Assembly: GCA_014925825.1 (NCBI GenBank)
Contig: JACGCK010000017.1
Span: 124,001 to 188,000 of the forward strand
Source: Pholiota molesta
Taxonomy: Eukaryota; Basidiomycota; Agaricomycetes; Agaricales; Strophariaceae
Reading direction: 5' to 3'
DNA: 64,000 nucleotides
Part shown: one piece after another, positions 10,131 to 22,077 of the stretch
Layout: each line of letters opens with the position of its first letter
Position numbering within the stretch: the stretch's first letter is position 1
Notes under the pieces: generated by a model
Seen by the model: only the letters and a program-made list of their open reading frames with translations
Database searches by the model: none
Told to the model about the DNA's origin: nothing
Made by a program: the position numbers and the translations under genes

Positions 10131-12922
10131 ATAAATCCAGGGTAAGCCAAGGCCATTAACGTTTTTATAACCGTGCTCACTGACATCGCGAGACAGCAGG
10201 GACGCCGCCCTCGCCTTCACCCCATCGGTCGTTTCGCTCGTGATCGTCGTCCGCGTTGGTAAGTGGTACAGACGGCCGACTCTTCAGACACTGCGCTGTT
10301 CGCATCGTCAGGACGAACGAAGCGCCACACGCTCGAATCGAATCGGATTGAATCGGCGCTGCGCTCGCTGATGCCGCGCGCTGCGCAGCTGCGCCCCGTC
10401 CTTCCGCCCTGGTAGGTTGCCCATCTCCTTCGAAGGCCTTGCGTTGCTGACCCGTGTTTCCGTGTCTCCGCGCTGCCGTGCATCGTAGTGGCTTGTTCCA
10501 ACTCCTAGAGACCCCGCGACTCGGTGCTGAACGAACGGCGGCACGATCGTCTTCGAGGCTGAATCGCCGTGAGTGATGCGTATACGATGAAGCGGTTCAG
10601 TACTCACTGTTGTTTTCCGACAGCTGCGCCGGTGCTCTCGTCCTCTACCCCCTCGCGAGACGGGCAGTTGTCGTCCACGCCACCCCGTGAGCCGTCCATC
10701 GGAGCGTCGTCGTCTCGTCGCTGACTATGCTCTGGTTTCCGTGTATCGTGCGCTCGTCGCTGCGTTGCCTAGCCCGCTGCTGTGAGCGTGATGCTGAGAG
10801 GTAGGTCAGATGAGATGAGATCCACATCTCGGAGCTGCGCGCTGTCCCTGCTGCTTGGATTCGGCGCGCTGTATCGCGCATGGACCACGATATCGGCTTA
10901 TCCGTGCGATCCAGATGCCTGACGCTTGCCCGATGTGCGCCGATGTCGTCCAGATCGATCTCCTGCTCGCGCTCGACGGGCCATCGAGTTCCGTTCGTCG
11001 TATTATGCCGCTCTGGAAATGTTGCCGGTAAGTTCAGCACGGCACTAGCGAGGTGTTTGTATCGTACGGCGTATGGTGGGGTGCGGACGTCGACCTTGGC
11101 GATGAACTGGGACTAGAAAACGCGGCAATGCCGGCGTCGACGTCGGACTGAAATATGGGCTGGGCCGCCGACGTGCTCTGATCTCGCTGGATACGCCGAA
11201 GGTTTACCGACGTCGTCGACAGCGCATGGGATTTCCTCTCGATGTCCTCGCAGTGCCCGAGGCACGGCATATGCGTCCGAATTGCTGTTTTCGCGTCGAA
11301 GAGACGGGATGATGGAAAGGTCTGCTGCGCAAGGTATACGCTTCCCGTAAAAGGAACCGCAGACGCGTTGACGCCGTGTTTACCTCGCCGGGTGTGTGCG
11401 ATGTCGCGTCCTGGGTGATCACCGATCTCTTGCCTTCTCGGCCGTCCGCACTTGGTCCGCACCGGGTACACTGCCCACCTCGTCTCTGCCAGCGATCCTC
11501 GTCTTGCTGACCGCTGTTGTGATCGATGCTGGGGTGCGCTCGGCGACGTAGGGATGGGCTGGGACTTGAAAGCGCCGGCAGACGCGCCGTGTCTCCATCG
11601 CTGGGTATGCGCCGTCGCGTGCTGGGTTGGCCGATGTCGCATTCTTCGAGGTCGGGGTGGCAAAGGTGAGCAGGATGTTGAAGTTGGCACCGTGTTGGCG
11701 CTGACACAAACACGTTGGTGAGTTCGCGAGGTCGTAGATTACACAACTGGCTTACCCGTTGATGCCGTAGTAGTACTCAGTGGTGCCTTGGGCCGCGCAC
11801 GACGGTGTTGGCAGCAGCCATCGCCGTCGTCATTGCTGTATATAGAGCGTCGGTAGGAAGTTCGGCTCGCATCGCTGGAAGACCGATGTTGCGCCCTTGG
11901 AAGGTTGGCGGGTGGCAAAGGTGAGTGGGTGTTAATGTTGGTGCTGTTACGAGCACGTCGGTGAGTTATGGAACTCGTAGCGTACACTGCCGACTTATCC
12001 ATTCCCTACACGGTGTGGGCCGCCGTCGCTGTTGCTGTACAGAGCGGGTGGGCTGGCGTGTCAGGTGGAGCGGACGGACAGTGCGCGGTGTGAGCTGTCG
12101 CGTCCTGGGTGACCGATGTTGTGCAAGGCTGGCCGCGGGATGTCGGACCCGTGTTGGCGCTGTTCCGAGCACGTCGGTGAGGTTGCGAGCTCGATGGCGT
12201 CCGCAGCCGTCGCCGTTGCTGTCCAGAGAGTGTTGGTGAGTAACTCGGCTCGCATCGCAGTGGATCAAACGTACCTGATAAGATAATACAGGATCGCGTA
12301 GCGATCATGAATAGGTGCCCATCGATGGCCGTCGCGGGCTGCGAGGGACGCGTTTCCGTGTCGTCGTCGGCGATAGTACACGCTCCGTAGGGCGTAGGTC
12401 CATCCGTCGGGGATGTGAGTGGCGGAAAGGAGCGGGGAGCGGAGCGGACGGCGGCGCGGGATGACGGAGGGACGGACGGCGGAATGAGAGGAGAGGATAC
12501 TCAAGACGGTTGAGCTAAGGATGATCGATGACGTTGAGTGGTGGGCTGGGAAGGTCAAAGGACAGTGGCAAGTTGGTGGTTGAGCTAGCTGCTAATAGTA
12601 AGTACTTGGTTGAGTGGTGGCTGGTGGCCCCGCGGCCTGCGACAAGGGTTGCACGTGATTTTGTTATTTCGCGACGCCGAGAGTTGCATTAGGTTGCATT
12701 GCAATGTTACAAAATGTTACACGAATACACCTTGCCTCCGTACACCAACAGCGTTTGTGCCAACGACGAACACCATCATCTCAATTGACGTTTGATCCTA
12801 TAATCTATTCATGAACGTCTGACGTGGCCACCGGTTCCGGAATACTCTCACTGCGTGTGACTCTTCAGCAACTGGTACTCTTCAAGCTTCAAGCTTTGGG
12901 CTAGCTTCATTGGCTTTCTGAC

Positions 12923-14064
12923 ATGCTCAGATTCTCGAAATGTATGTCCTTGCCTTGATATTCAAGCAGCGGTGTTACCACTGACACGCACCTCAACCAG
13001 CCAGACTCTTGGCCGTGATCTTGGCCACCATCATCTTGCTGACCTACGCGCACTGGGTGATTGTCCTTTGCTAAAGCTTTTCACAGTCACAAATGCGATC
13101 TTCAGAACTCATACGTGTCTTAGATTGGTTTCTTTAGTGTCCGGTATCGCAAAGACGAATGGAGTGATCCCGAGGATTGGACTGCAGATACCCCAAGTTC
13201 AACGGCCCCACCAAAACCCACAGAACCTCTTCGCACCCATCCAGATACTGCAGGCGACTGGAAAGTGCCGGAAACGAGTGCAACTCTCGAAGCAGACATC
13301 GTGAAGCGAGACGAAATCGTGGAAGCTTTCAAGGTACGTGCTTGTGCCCCATCGTCCTTGATTATCGTCTAACTCAGAGACAAGCACGCATGGTCAGCAT
13401 ACGGTTAGCCTCACGCGCTGCTTATTCGAATATGACAGCCCTCTGAATTCTATATAGAGCGGGACGCTATGGGCAGCGACGAATATCATCCCATCGCGAG
13501 GAAAGGCTCCAATCTGAACCACGAAGGCGGGGTGGGCTTCACCGTCGTCGATGCCATCGACACGATGCAGATCATGGGCCTGACGGACGAGTATCAAAGA
13601 GCCAAAGACTGGATCGCGCAGAATCTGACCTTCGAGCGGGACGGCAACTTCAATACCTTCGAGGTGCGTGCTTGTCTTCTACTTGTGCTCTTGGAAACTT
13701 AGATGGTGTTATGCGATAGACCACCATCCGTGTCCTAGGCGGCCTCCTCTCGGCGTACCACTTCTCCCATAACGACCCCGTATTCCTAGAGAAAGCCGTA
13801 GACCTGGGCGACCGCCTCCTGACCGCGTTCGACACCCCGTCGGGGCTACCGCTCTCGGACGTCAACCTCAAGCTCCGCAAGGGCGTGAAAGGCGTGGCGC
13901 CCACGAGCACGGCCGAGGCGTCGACGCTGCAGCTCGAGTTCCGCTATTTGAGTGTGCTGACGGGGAACGAGACGTACTGGCGGAAGGCGGAACATGTGAG
14001 TGTTGAGTTGTGGAGATGGAGAGGCTGATTCTTGAGCTGGGTGTTGTGTCAGCGCTATCAAAAG
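12923..14064 (+). pseudogene. Truncated GH47 alpha-mannosidase, copy 2 (chimeric)
   Basis: Exons 1-6 are open and correctly spliced, as in copy 1, and the gene again ends after exon 6 (13720-13995). Up to about 13752 the sequence follows the complete gene at 22078 almost exactly. From 13768 onward it follows copy 1. The switch lies in the 15 bp common to all three copies. Exons 7-18 are missing, so no active mannosidase can be produced, although promoter and signal anchor are intact. Confidence 0.85.
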
Positions 14065-17000
14065 GGGCTGAGGGCATGATTTTTATGTGCTGATGACATC
14101 TTTTTAGCTGTGAATCCAGAGGGAAAACAGTGGTTTTGGGTGGTGAAATTGCCTAAACGGAGGTACAATTTTTGAAATGAGCCTAGGTCACCACGTCCTT
14201 TCGGGTTCTGGTATCATGCGCGCAGAGGTTAGCCCTCCCCGAAGGGCAAGCTATCCGCACACCGCAACTACCTACGTACTCGGTAACTCTACACTATGTA
14301 CTCTGTTAGTAGTCTGCAATGAAATTCAATTGAACACTTACCACTTCGACGGAACGAGTTTGCGCGCTTCGTGCGAGCAAGTGGCGGAAAGTCATGCATG
14401 TCTTCAAAAAAATCCTATCAGACCCATCCATATTCTACAGTTTCAATAGAGTACTCACTGGGACTTGCACGGAAAATGCAGGAAATCAGGATTCACAGTT
14501 ATTTTCATCTTCAAGGCCAATAGTCAGATTAGACGCTTTTGCAATTATTTCAGGGTGAATCACTTACTGCGGAATCTGGATATTATTCGTACAAAACATG
14601 GAAGAAATGACATGTCCTGAAAATTACATGTAAGCAAAAGTTCTCAAATCAGATGAGAATCACTTACTTGTAGTCTAACTTCTACACTCGCACAATTTCC
14701 GAGAATACCTGTATGGTGAAAAGTCAAAATCGAACGGAAGTAGTGATTGGGAACTTACATGGAGACCATAACATTGCTTGAGGGCAATCTCGCGGGAAAT
14801 CTAATGCACCGAAACAGAGCAAAACTACTTACATCAAGACTGAATACCCTCGTTCGCGGGAAATCCAAAAATCAAATTAGAATACTAGCTACTTACATCA
14901 AGACTGAATACCCTCGTTCGCGGGAAATCCAAAAATCGAATCAGAATATTACCCACCCAATTAGTACCACAACAACATAATGCATTCGGAATCAATCACG
15001 TACCATAGTCATTCCAAACTTTCAAAATTAATGTCGAGGTGGCGGCTTGATAATATCTTGTATCAATGGCCACGGGAACTGTGCGAATTGATAAGATCCT
15101 GTGTCGCTGGCCGCAGGAACTCGGAAAATCAATTTTCAAATTGGGACTGTTCTAAGCACCAAATGAGTACCAGGTGGAAATATAAGAAGAGATGACTTTC
15201 CATATCATATTGGAGTGCTCACGGGATACCCAAAAAACAATTTTGAACTTTGAAGCACGGTCAAAGTAAGTATGCGGCGTAAACATAGACCTCGCGCAAA
15301 TTGATAAGATCTTGTGTCGATGGCCGTGGGAACTCGGAAAATCAAGTTTAAAAATTGGGGACATTCAAAACTTGTTGATAAGATCGTCCTCGATGCTGAA
15401 TCGCCGTGAGTGATGTGTATATGATGAAGAGAGTCAGTACTCACCAATGATTTCCCCACAGCAGTGCCGTTACTCTCATCCTCTACCCCCTGGCAAGTCG
15501 AGCCGTTGTTGTCCAAGCCACGCTGTCCGTCGTCCATCCCATATCCTTCTGCGTGTTGTTGTTATCATTGTCTGCGTTGTGACCACGGGAACTCGGAAAA
15601 TTGATTTTAAAGTTGTAGACTGATCTAAGTGCGAAGTCAGTACCAGGCGCAAACATGAAAAGAGGTAATGACTTGCAGTATCATGTTAGAGTGCTCCGAG
15701 TCCTCGCGGGACATCCAAAAATTGAATTCAAACCCTAAAGTGTGGTCAAGTGCCTATGATGAGATAATATCAGTTGCGGGAGGGCAAAATACAAGCAAAA
15801 TATCAAATTTGAACAATAAAAAAGATGAGAGCGTCATGTAAGCATAGTTAGAGACAGCTTACATCGAAACAGAGAGCCGTAGAAGCAAAGTGAATGCGTG
15901 TTTGATATGTGGGTGGTGTGTTGGCGATGGGCACTTAAATGACAGCTAGATTCAATAACCTCAATTAGTGTGTGTTACTTGAATGACAAGAAAGGGAATA
16001 GAGTACTCACATTGGCAACCATTAGGCCATAGCAGACAGCTCCATCGAGATAGGGCGCTGGACGGGGAACGGGCTACAGGAATAGCATTACGACGAGGTA
16101 GAATGGGATGAATTCCTTCCAAAAGATTCCAGTCTTTATACTCGCAGAACGCCAAGCCGGACCAATCCTTCCACGTCCCCATCACCGCTTCTCTAATCAT
16201 AAAATTTTGGAATGCAGGGCAAATCTACAGGCATTACTATTACAATCCCTAGACCCGGACTACTGCTACCCGACCCCTGCAAAATCATTGCTCACGGATA
16301 AATCTCCCGTGTACCAATGTACTCCTTCCCTATCCAAAACTTTGACTCCTTTCTTCGATATTTTTTCTTTTTCTTTACAGATATCAGATTAAATTTTCAT
16401 CTGCAATAACATATTCCCATATACCACTCAAATGTAACTTTTGGCGGCTTCAATATCTCTTCCATAATTTAGTATCCGAAGCTTTATCCCTATTTTTACC
16501 GTGCAACTTTCCACTTTCTTCTACCCTGGTTGTCTTCAATTCCATCCGATGCAGATATCTCCGAGTCCAATCAGGCCAACAACTGTGTGCGGTATTATGG
16601 ATGCGACAAGAAGTATACTAGATCATCGCCTCCATCCCCAAATCACCGCCGCAAATCCAAAATAGCCGCTTCTTTCTGATAACGTCATCGGAAGCATTGC
16701 GAAATATACCATCTAGCAAATGTATCCACACTGCTGGTTGCCCGGCAAGCTATTACTTGTGTATACACCAATTAAATGTCTGCTAGAGCATCACACTGTC
16801 TGAACCTTTGACATAAGAGCAGAATCTAGTAAATGGGTGCGGAAATTCCAAGCAGGGTTGAAGCGTTGCGAGCGGGAATCGCATCAAATTTTAAGCTATG
16901 TACGGCGAACGTAATTCTGGGCAAACACGGAAGCATTGCGAGCGGCAATGTCATTATAGCTTAACCTACGTACGGGATTCCCGCATAAAACATCTCGCAT

Positions 17001-18724
17001 TCCAGATAGAAGATATGGCAAGTGCACTGACATTAAAATATTGAGTGTACGTGCGAGGTTGAAGCGTTGCGAGCGGCTTAACCTGACATCATTGGCGTCC
17101 GATTTGCGTGCTCCGTCATTGTTCCGGAGTAGAAGTATTATTTCTGCTCAATAATAAACGTATACTAATGGTATTCTCAGATACAAAATTTGAATTACAG
17201 AATATTCAACCGTTCTGAATAGTTAAAATAATTAACCAAATGGTCTAGGCTGCCACAAAGCTCTGCAATGTAATAGGCGCTCGTGCAGTGCTACATAAAG
17301 GGATAGCACTTTCCGCGTGTTTCCGCCATTTGTCTGTTATTAAAAACTTCGGGGAGCCCGAAGAGATCGAATATACAATAGTACGATGTAGTATTGATAG
17401 TTGAACAAGTTTATGTTCTGGAAATCATGAAGTTGAACGAAGAGTTTGGCAAATTTGCAATACCAAATGGGCGGCATTCTTGTTTGATTGAAATTTAACC
17501 GTCGTTTCCAATTATTTTCTTCCTTATAAATTGAAGTAGAGATAAGAGGTGGAAATATCTCTGAAGACACCGTTGGCGGCTTGTCGCTGCGAGCGAGCAA
17601 GGCTAAGCGCTGTGCTTCCCGTGCCACCGTTTTAGGCGCCGGCGCTGAATGTGCCGCAATTACACATGCACGCAACATTGTGCGCATTTGTATTACACAT
17701 AAAAAGGCGACCGTCAGCCATGTTCAGTTATACCTAATCTCTAATAGAACGCGGTTTCAATTCGGGTTGAACATAGAGACGAGCGTTTGGAGCTTCATCA
17801 CTCCTGTAACAACGCGCTCCTCCCCTCCCAATTCGTGATTTGAAACGCAGAAACGTATCGATTATATATCAGGGTCGCTCGTTACATACATGCGTTTAGT
17901 ACTAGCATGTTTTCTTAGTGCTGCGACCGCGATGCGGCGGGATGCACAAGACGACGGCGAGTCATCAAGATTCAATCAATCGAATCTCAGAGCTTGTGGT
18001 CTCTCGCCAATTCAATTGGAAGCCTCAGAAATGAGGTAATACATAGCCCCAGTTGTCTTCTATTAGACACTAAAAATTTGGAGCGGCCAGACGAGGGCAG
18101 CCAAGGATAGCCGTACCGATCATGACCCTCTCCTCCCACCCCGTTTCGCGTTTCTAGGCCATTGCACATCGCACGGGGACCTGGAAAAAACGGCGTAAAA
18201 CGCCGTTATTAGTGCCATCAAGGGTCCTCTCGGCTGCGTTGCCAGCGAAGATGGCGCGCTTGAACTTTCCGCCTGCAAGAAGATGCATTTCTGAATGCTT
18301 GGGCTCGGAGCAATGCATGGTTTAAGCAGCCTAGTGCCATTTCCTAGTTTAATGACATAAGGGTATAGCCTAACGTGTCAGGGATTGCTGGGTGTGTGGG
18401 TAGCGATGAGACTTGGCCGCTGCACAGATGAGATTTACAATTTTGAAAATGTATTAGAAACATGAACTCCATGCTTTACACTCAATAACGAATAGAAACA
18501 CAATGATTTGGTCGCTTTTCTGTATTCTAGTCATAATAAATTGGGCTACAGGCTTTCTTATTGATAACTAGTATGGTCCACAAGAGACAGGCAAGGGTGA
18601 GGAACGGACACGGACGAAGAAACGGAGGAGGAGGATACACGGATCGAGATTCGCTTAGCGGACGGACGAAGTATTCCCGAAACCACCATTTTCATTCTAT
18701 GTACGTACACGTCTCCCGAAGCCA
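14065..18724. other. Gene-poor A+T-rich spacer, copy 2
   Basis: This is a near-exact copy of 4913-9571 with the same degenerate repeat families (about 14827-14960, 15037-15740, 15390-15552, 16687-17087). I see no supportable gene in it. Confidence 0.7.
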
Positions 18725-18881
18725 TATATAAGACTACGATAGTTCCTCTCATTCCCTCATCCCGCTCTCCTCTCCTCTGCTCTCCTCTCCTGGTCTTCTC
18801 CCTTCTCATTCTATCTCGCCGAGCTCGACAATTCTGCTGAATCTGGTCAGCATTGTCCTCCTCCGCACGCCCACTCCGTCG

Positions 18882-19283
18882 ATGGCGATGTGGTGCGCCT
18901 GTCCTATAAGTGAGCCATCGTCAGTCTTAAGGGATAAACCTGAACGCTAACGCATCTTACCTTGCGCGTCGGCCACAGCAGCCGGTCATAGCCATCTGCG
19001 CACGCCGTCACATTCCATACCGCGTACAAACACTGGTCAGCGTCGGGCAACAGACATCTACTCAGGAGAAGAGGTGAGCGCGTGTCCTTCAGCGTCGAAT
19101 ACGCACCGCGCTAATGCAATCTGCCCTCCGCAGATAGCCCTTTGCTCATCTCGGATGCGTAATGTCTGCAGCCGTGCTATTACTTACCGCTACCCACAGC
19201 GCGAACCCTTCGACCCCGCCAATGATGCGCGATACGCCGGCGCCGCGCCCGTGCGCTCCTGGGTGAACGAGCGTCGGTGCTAG
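18882..19283 (+). CDS. Putative small spliced gene in the spacer (copy 2), function unknown
   Basis: Second copy of the candidate at 9729. Exons are 18882-18909, 18982-19073 and 19134-19283, with the TATA box at 18725. No difference from copy 1 was noticed, and the same doubts apply: intron-like segments on both sides and no known domain. Confidence 0.3.
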
Positions 19284-22077
19284 ATAAATCCAGGGTAAGC
19301 CAAGGCCATTAACGTTTTTATAACCGTGCTCACTGACATCGCGAGACAGCAGGGACGCCGCCCTCGCCTTCACCCCATCGGTCGTTTCGCTCGTGATCGT
19401 CGTCCGCGTTGGTAAGTGGTACAGACGGCCGACTCTTCAGACACTGCGCTGTTCGCATCGTCAGGACGAACGAAGCGCCACACGCTCGAATCGAATCGGA
19501 TTGAATCGGCGCTGCGCTCGCTGATGCCGCGCGCTGCGCAGCTGCGCCCCGTCCTTCCGCCCCTGGTAGGTTGCCCATCTCCTTCGAAGGCCTTGCGTTG
19601 CTGACCCGTGTTTCCGTGTCTCCGCGCTGCCGTGCATCGTAGTGGCTTGTTCCAACTCCTAGAGACCCCGCGACTCGGTGCTGAACGAACGGCGGCACGA
19701 TCGTCTTCGAGGCTGAATCGCCGTGAGTGATGCGTATACGATGAAGCGGTTCAGTACTCACTGTTGTTTTCCGACAGCTGCGCCGGTGCTCTCGTCCTCT
19801 ACCCCCTCGCGAGACGGGCAGTTGTCGTCCACGCCACCCCGTGAGCCGTCCATCGGAGCGTCGTCGTCTCGTCGCTGACTATGCTCTGGTTTCCGTGTAT
19901 CGTGCGCTCGTCGCTGCGTTGCCTAGCCCGCTGCTGTGAGCGTGATGCTGAGAGGTAGGTCAGATGAGATGAGATCCACATCTCGGAGCTGCGCGCTGTC
20001 CCTGCTGCTTGGATTCGGCGCGCTGTATCGCGCATGGACCACGATATCGGCTTATCCGTGCGATCCAGATGCCTGACGCTTGCCCGATGTGCGCCGATGT
20101 CGTCCAGATCGATCTCCTGCTCGCGCTCGACGGGCCATCGAGTTCCGTTCGTCGTATTATGCCGCTCTGGAAATGTTGCCGGTAAGTTCAGCACGGCACT
20201 AGCGAGGTGTTTGTATCGTACGGCGTATGGTGGGGTGCGGACGTCGACCTTGGCGATGAACTGGGACTAGAAAACGCGGCAATGCCGGCGTCGACGTCGG
20301 ACTGAAATATGGGCTGGGCCGCCGACGTGCTCTGATCTCGCTGGATACGCCGAAGGTTTACCGACGTCGTCGACAGCGCATGGGATTTCCTCTCGATGTC
20401 CTCGCAGTGCCCGAGGCACGGCATATGCGTCCGAATTGCTGTTTTCGCGTCGAAGAGACGGGATGATGGAAAGGTCTGCTGCGCAAGGTATACGCTTCCC
20501 GTAAAAGGAACCGCAGACGCGTTGACGCCGTGTTTACCTCGCCGGGTGTGTGCGATGTCGCGTCCTGGGTGATCACCGATCTCTTGCCTTCTCGGCCGTC
20601 CGCACTTGGTCCGCACCGGGTACACTGCCCACCTCGTCTCTGCCAGCGATCCTCGTCTTGCTGACCGCTGTTGTGATCGATGCTGGGGTGCGCTCGGCGA
20701 CGTAGGGATGGGCTGGGACTTGAAAGCGCCGGCAGACGCGCCGTGTCTCCATCGCTGGGTATGCGCCGTCGCGTGCTGGGTTGGCCGATGTCGCATTCTT
20801 CGAGGTCGGGGTGGCAAAGGTGAGCAGGATGTTGAAGTTGGCACCGTGTTGGCGCTGACACAAACACGTTGGTGAGTTCGCGAGGTCGTAGATTACACAA
20901 CTGGCTTACCCGTTGATGCCGTAGTAGTACTCAGTGGTGCCTTGGGCCGCGCACGACGGTGTTGGCAGCAGCCATCGCCGTCGTCATTGCTGTATATAGA
21001 GCGTCGGTAGGAAGTTCGGCTCGCATCGCTGGAAGACCGATGTTGCGCCCTTGGAAGGTTGGCGGGTGGCAAAGGTGAGTGGGTGTTAATGTTGGTGCTG
21101 TTACGAGCACGTCGGTGAGTTATGGAACTCGTAGCGTACACTGCCGACTTATCCATTCCCTACACGGTGTGGGCCGCCGTCGCTGTTGCTGTACAGAGCG
21201 GGTGGGCTGGCGTGTCAGGTGGAGCGGACGGACAGTGCGCGGTGTGAGCTGTCGCGTCCTGGGTGACCGATGTTGTGCAAGGCTGGCCGCGGGATGTCGG
21301 ACCCGTGTTGGCGCTGTTCCGAGCACGTCGGTGAGGTTGCGAGCTCGATGGCGTCCGCAGCCGTCGCCGTTGCTGTCCAGAGAGTGTTGGTGAGTAACTC
21401 GGCTCGCATCGCAGTGGATCAAACGTACCTGATAAGATAATACAGGATCGCGTAGCGATCATGAATAGGTGCCCATCGATGGCCGTCGCGGGCTGCGAGG
21501 GACGCGTTTCCGTGTCGTCGTCGGCGATAGTACACGCTCCGTAGGGCGTAGGTCCATCCGTCGGGGATGTGAGTGGCGGAAAGGAGCGGGGAGCGGAGCG
21601 GACGGCGGCGCGGGATGACGGAGGGACGGACGGCGGAATGAGAGGAGAGGATACTCAAGACGGTTGAGCTAAGGATGATCGATGACGTTGAGTGGTGGGC
21701 TGGGAAGGTCAAAGGACAGTGGCAAGTTGGTGGTTGAGCTAGCTGCTAATAGTAAGTACTTGGTTGAGTGGTGGCTGGTGGCCCCGCGGCCTGCGACAAG
21801 GGTTGCACGTGATTTTGTTATTTCGCGACGCCGAGAGTTGCATTAGGTTGCATTGCAATGTTACAAAATGTTACACGAATACACCTTGCCTCCGTACACC
21901 AACAGCGTTTGTGCCAACGACGAACACCATCATCTCAATTGACGTTTGATCCTATAATCTATTCATGAACGTCTGACGTGGCCACCGGTTCCGGAATACT
22001 CTCACTGCGTGGTGACTCTTCAGCAACTGGTACTCTTCAAGCTTCAAGCTTTGGGCTAGCTTCATTGGCTTTCTGAC

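Larger units (their letters stand above)
4603..13752. repeat. Recent 9.15-kb tandem duplication, unit 1
   Basis: Every landmark in this unit recurs in unit 2 at an offset of 9150-9155 bp. In the stretches compared, the differences noticed were mainly one-base changes in homopolymer length (near 5267, 5472, 8998, 10408). The unit runs from the middle of GH47 exon 6 in copy 1 to the same point in copy 2. Its ends coincide with the inferred crossover site. Near identity over 9 kb means either a very recent event or an assembly duplication. Confidence 0.9.
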
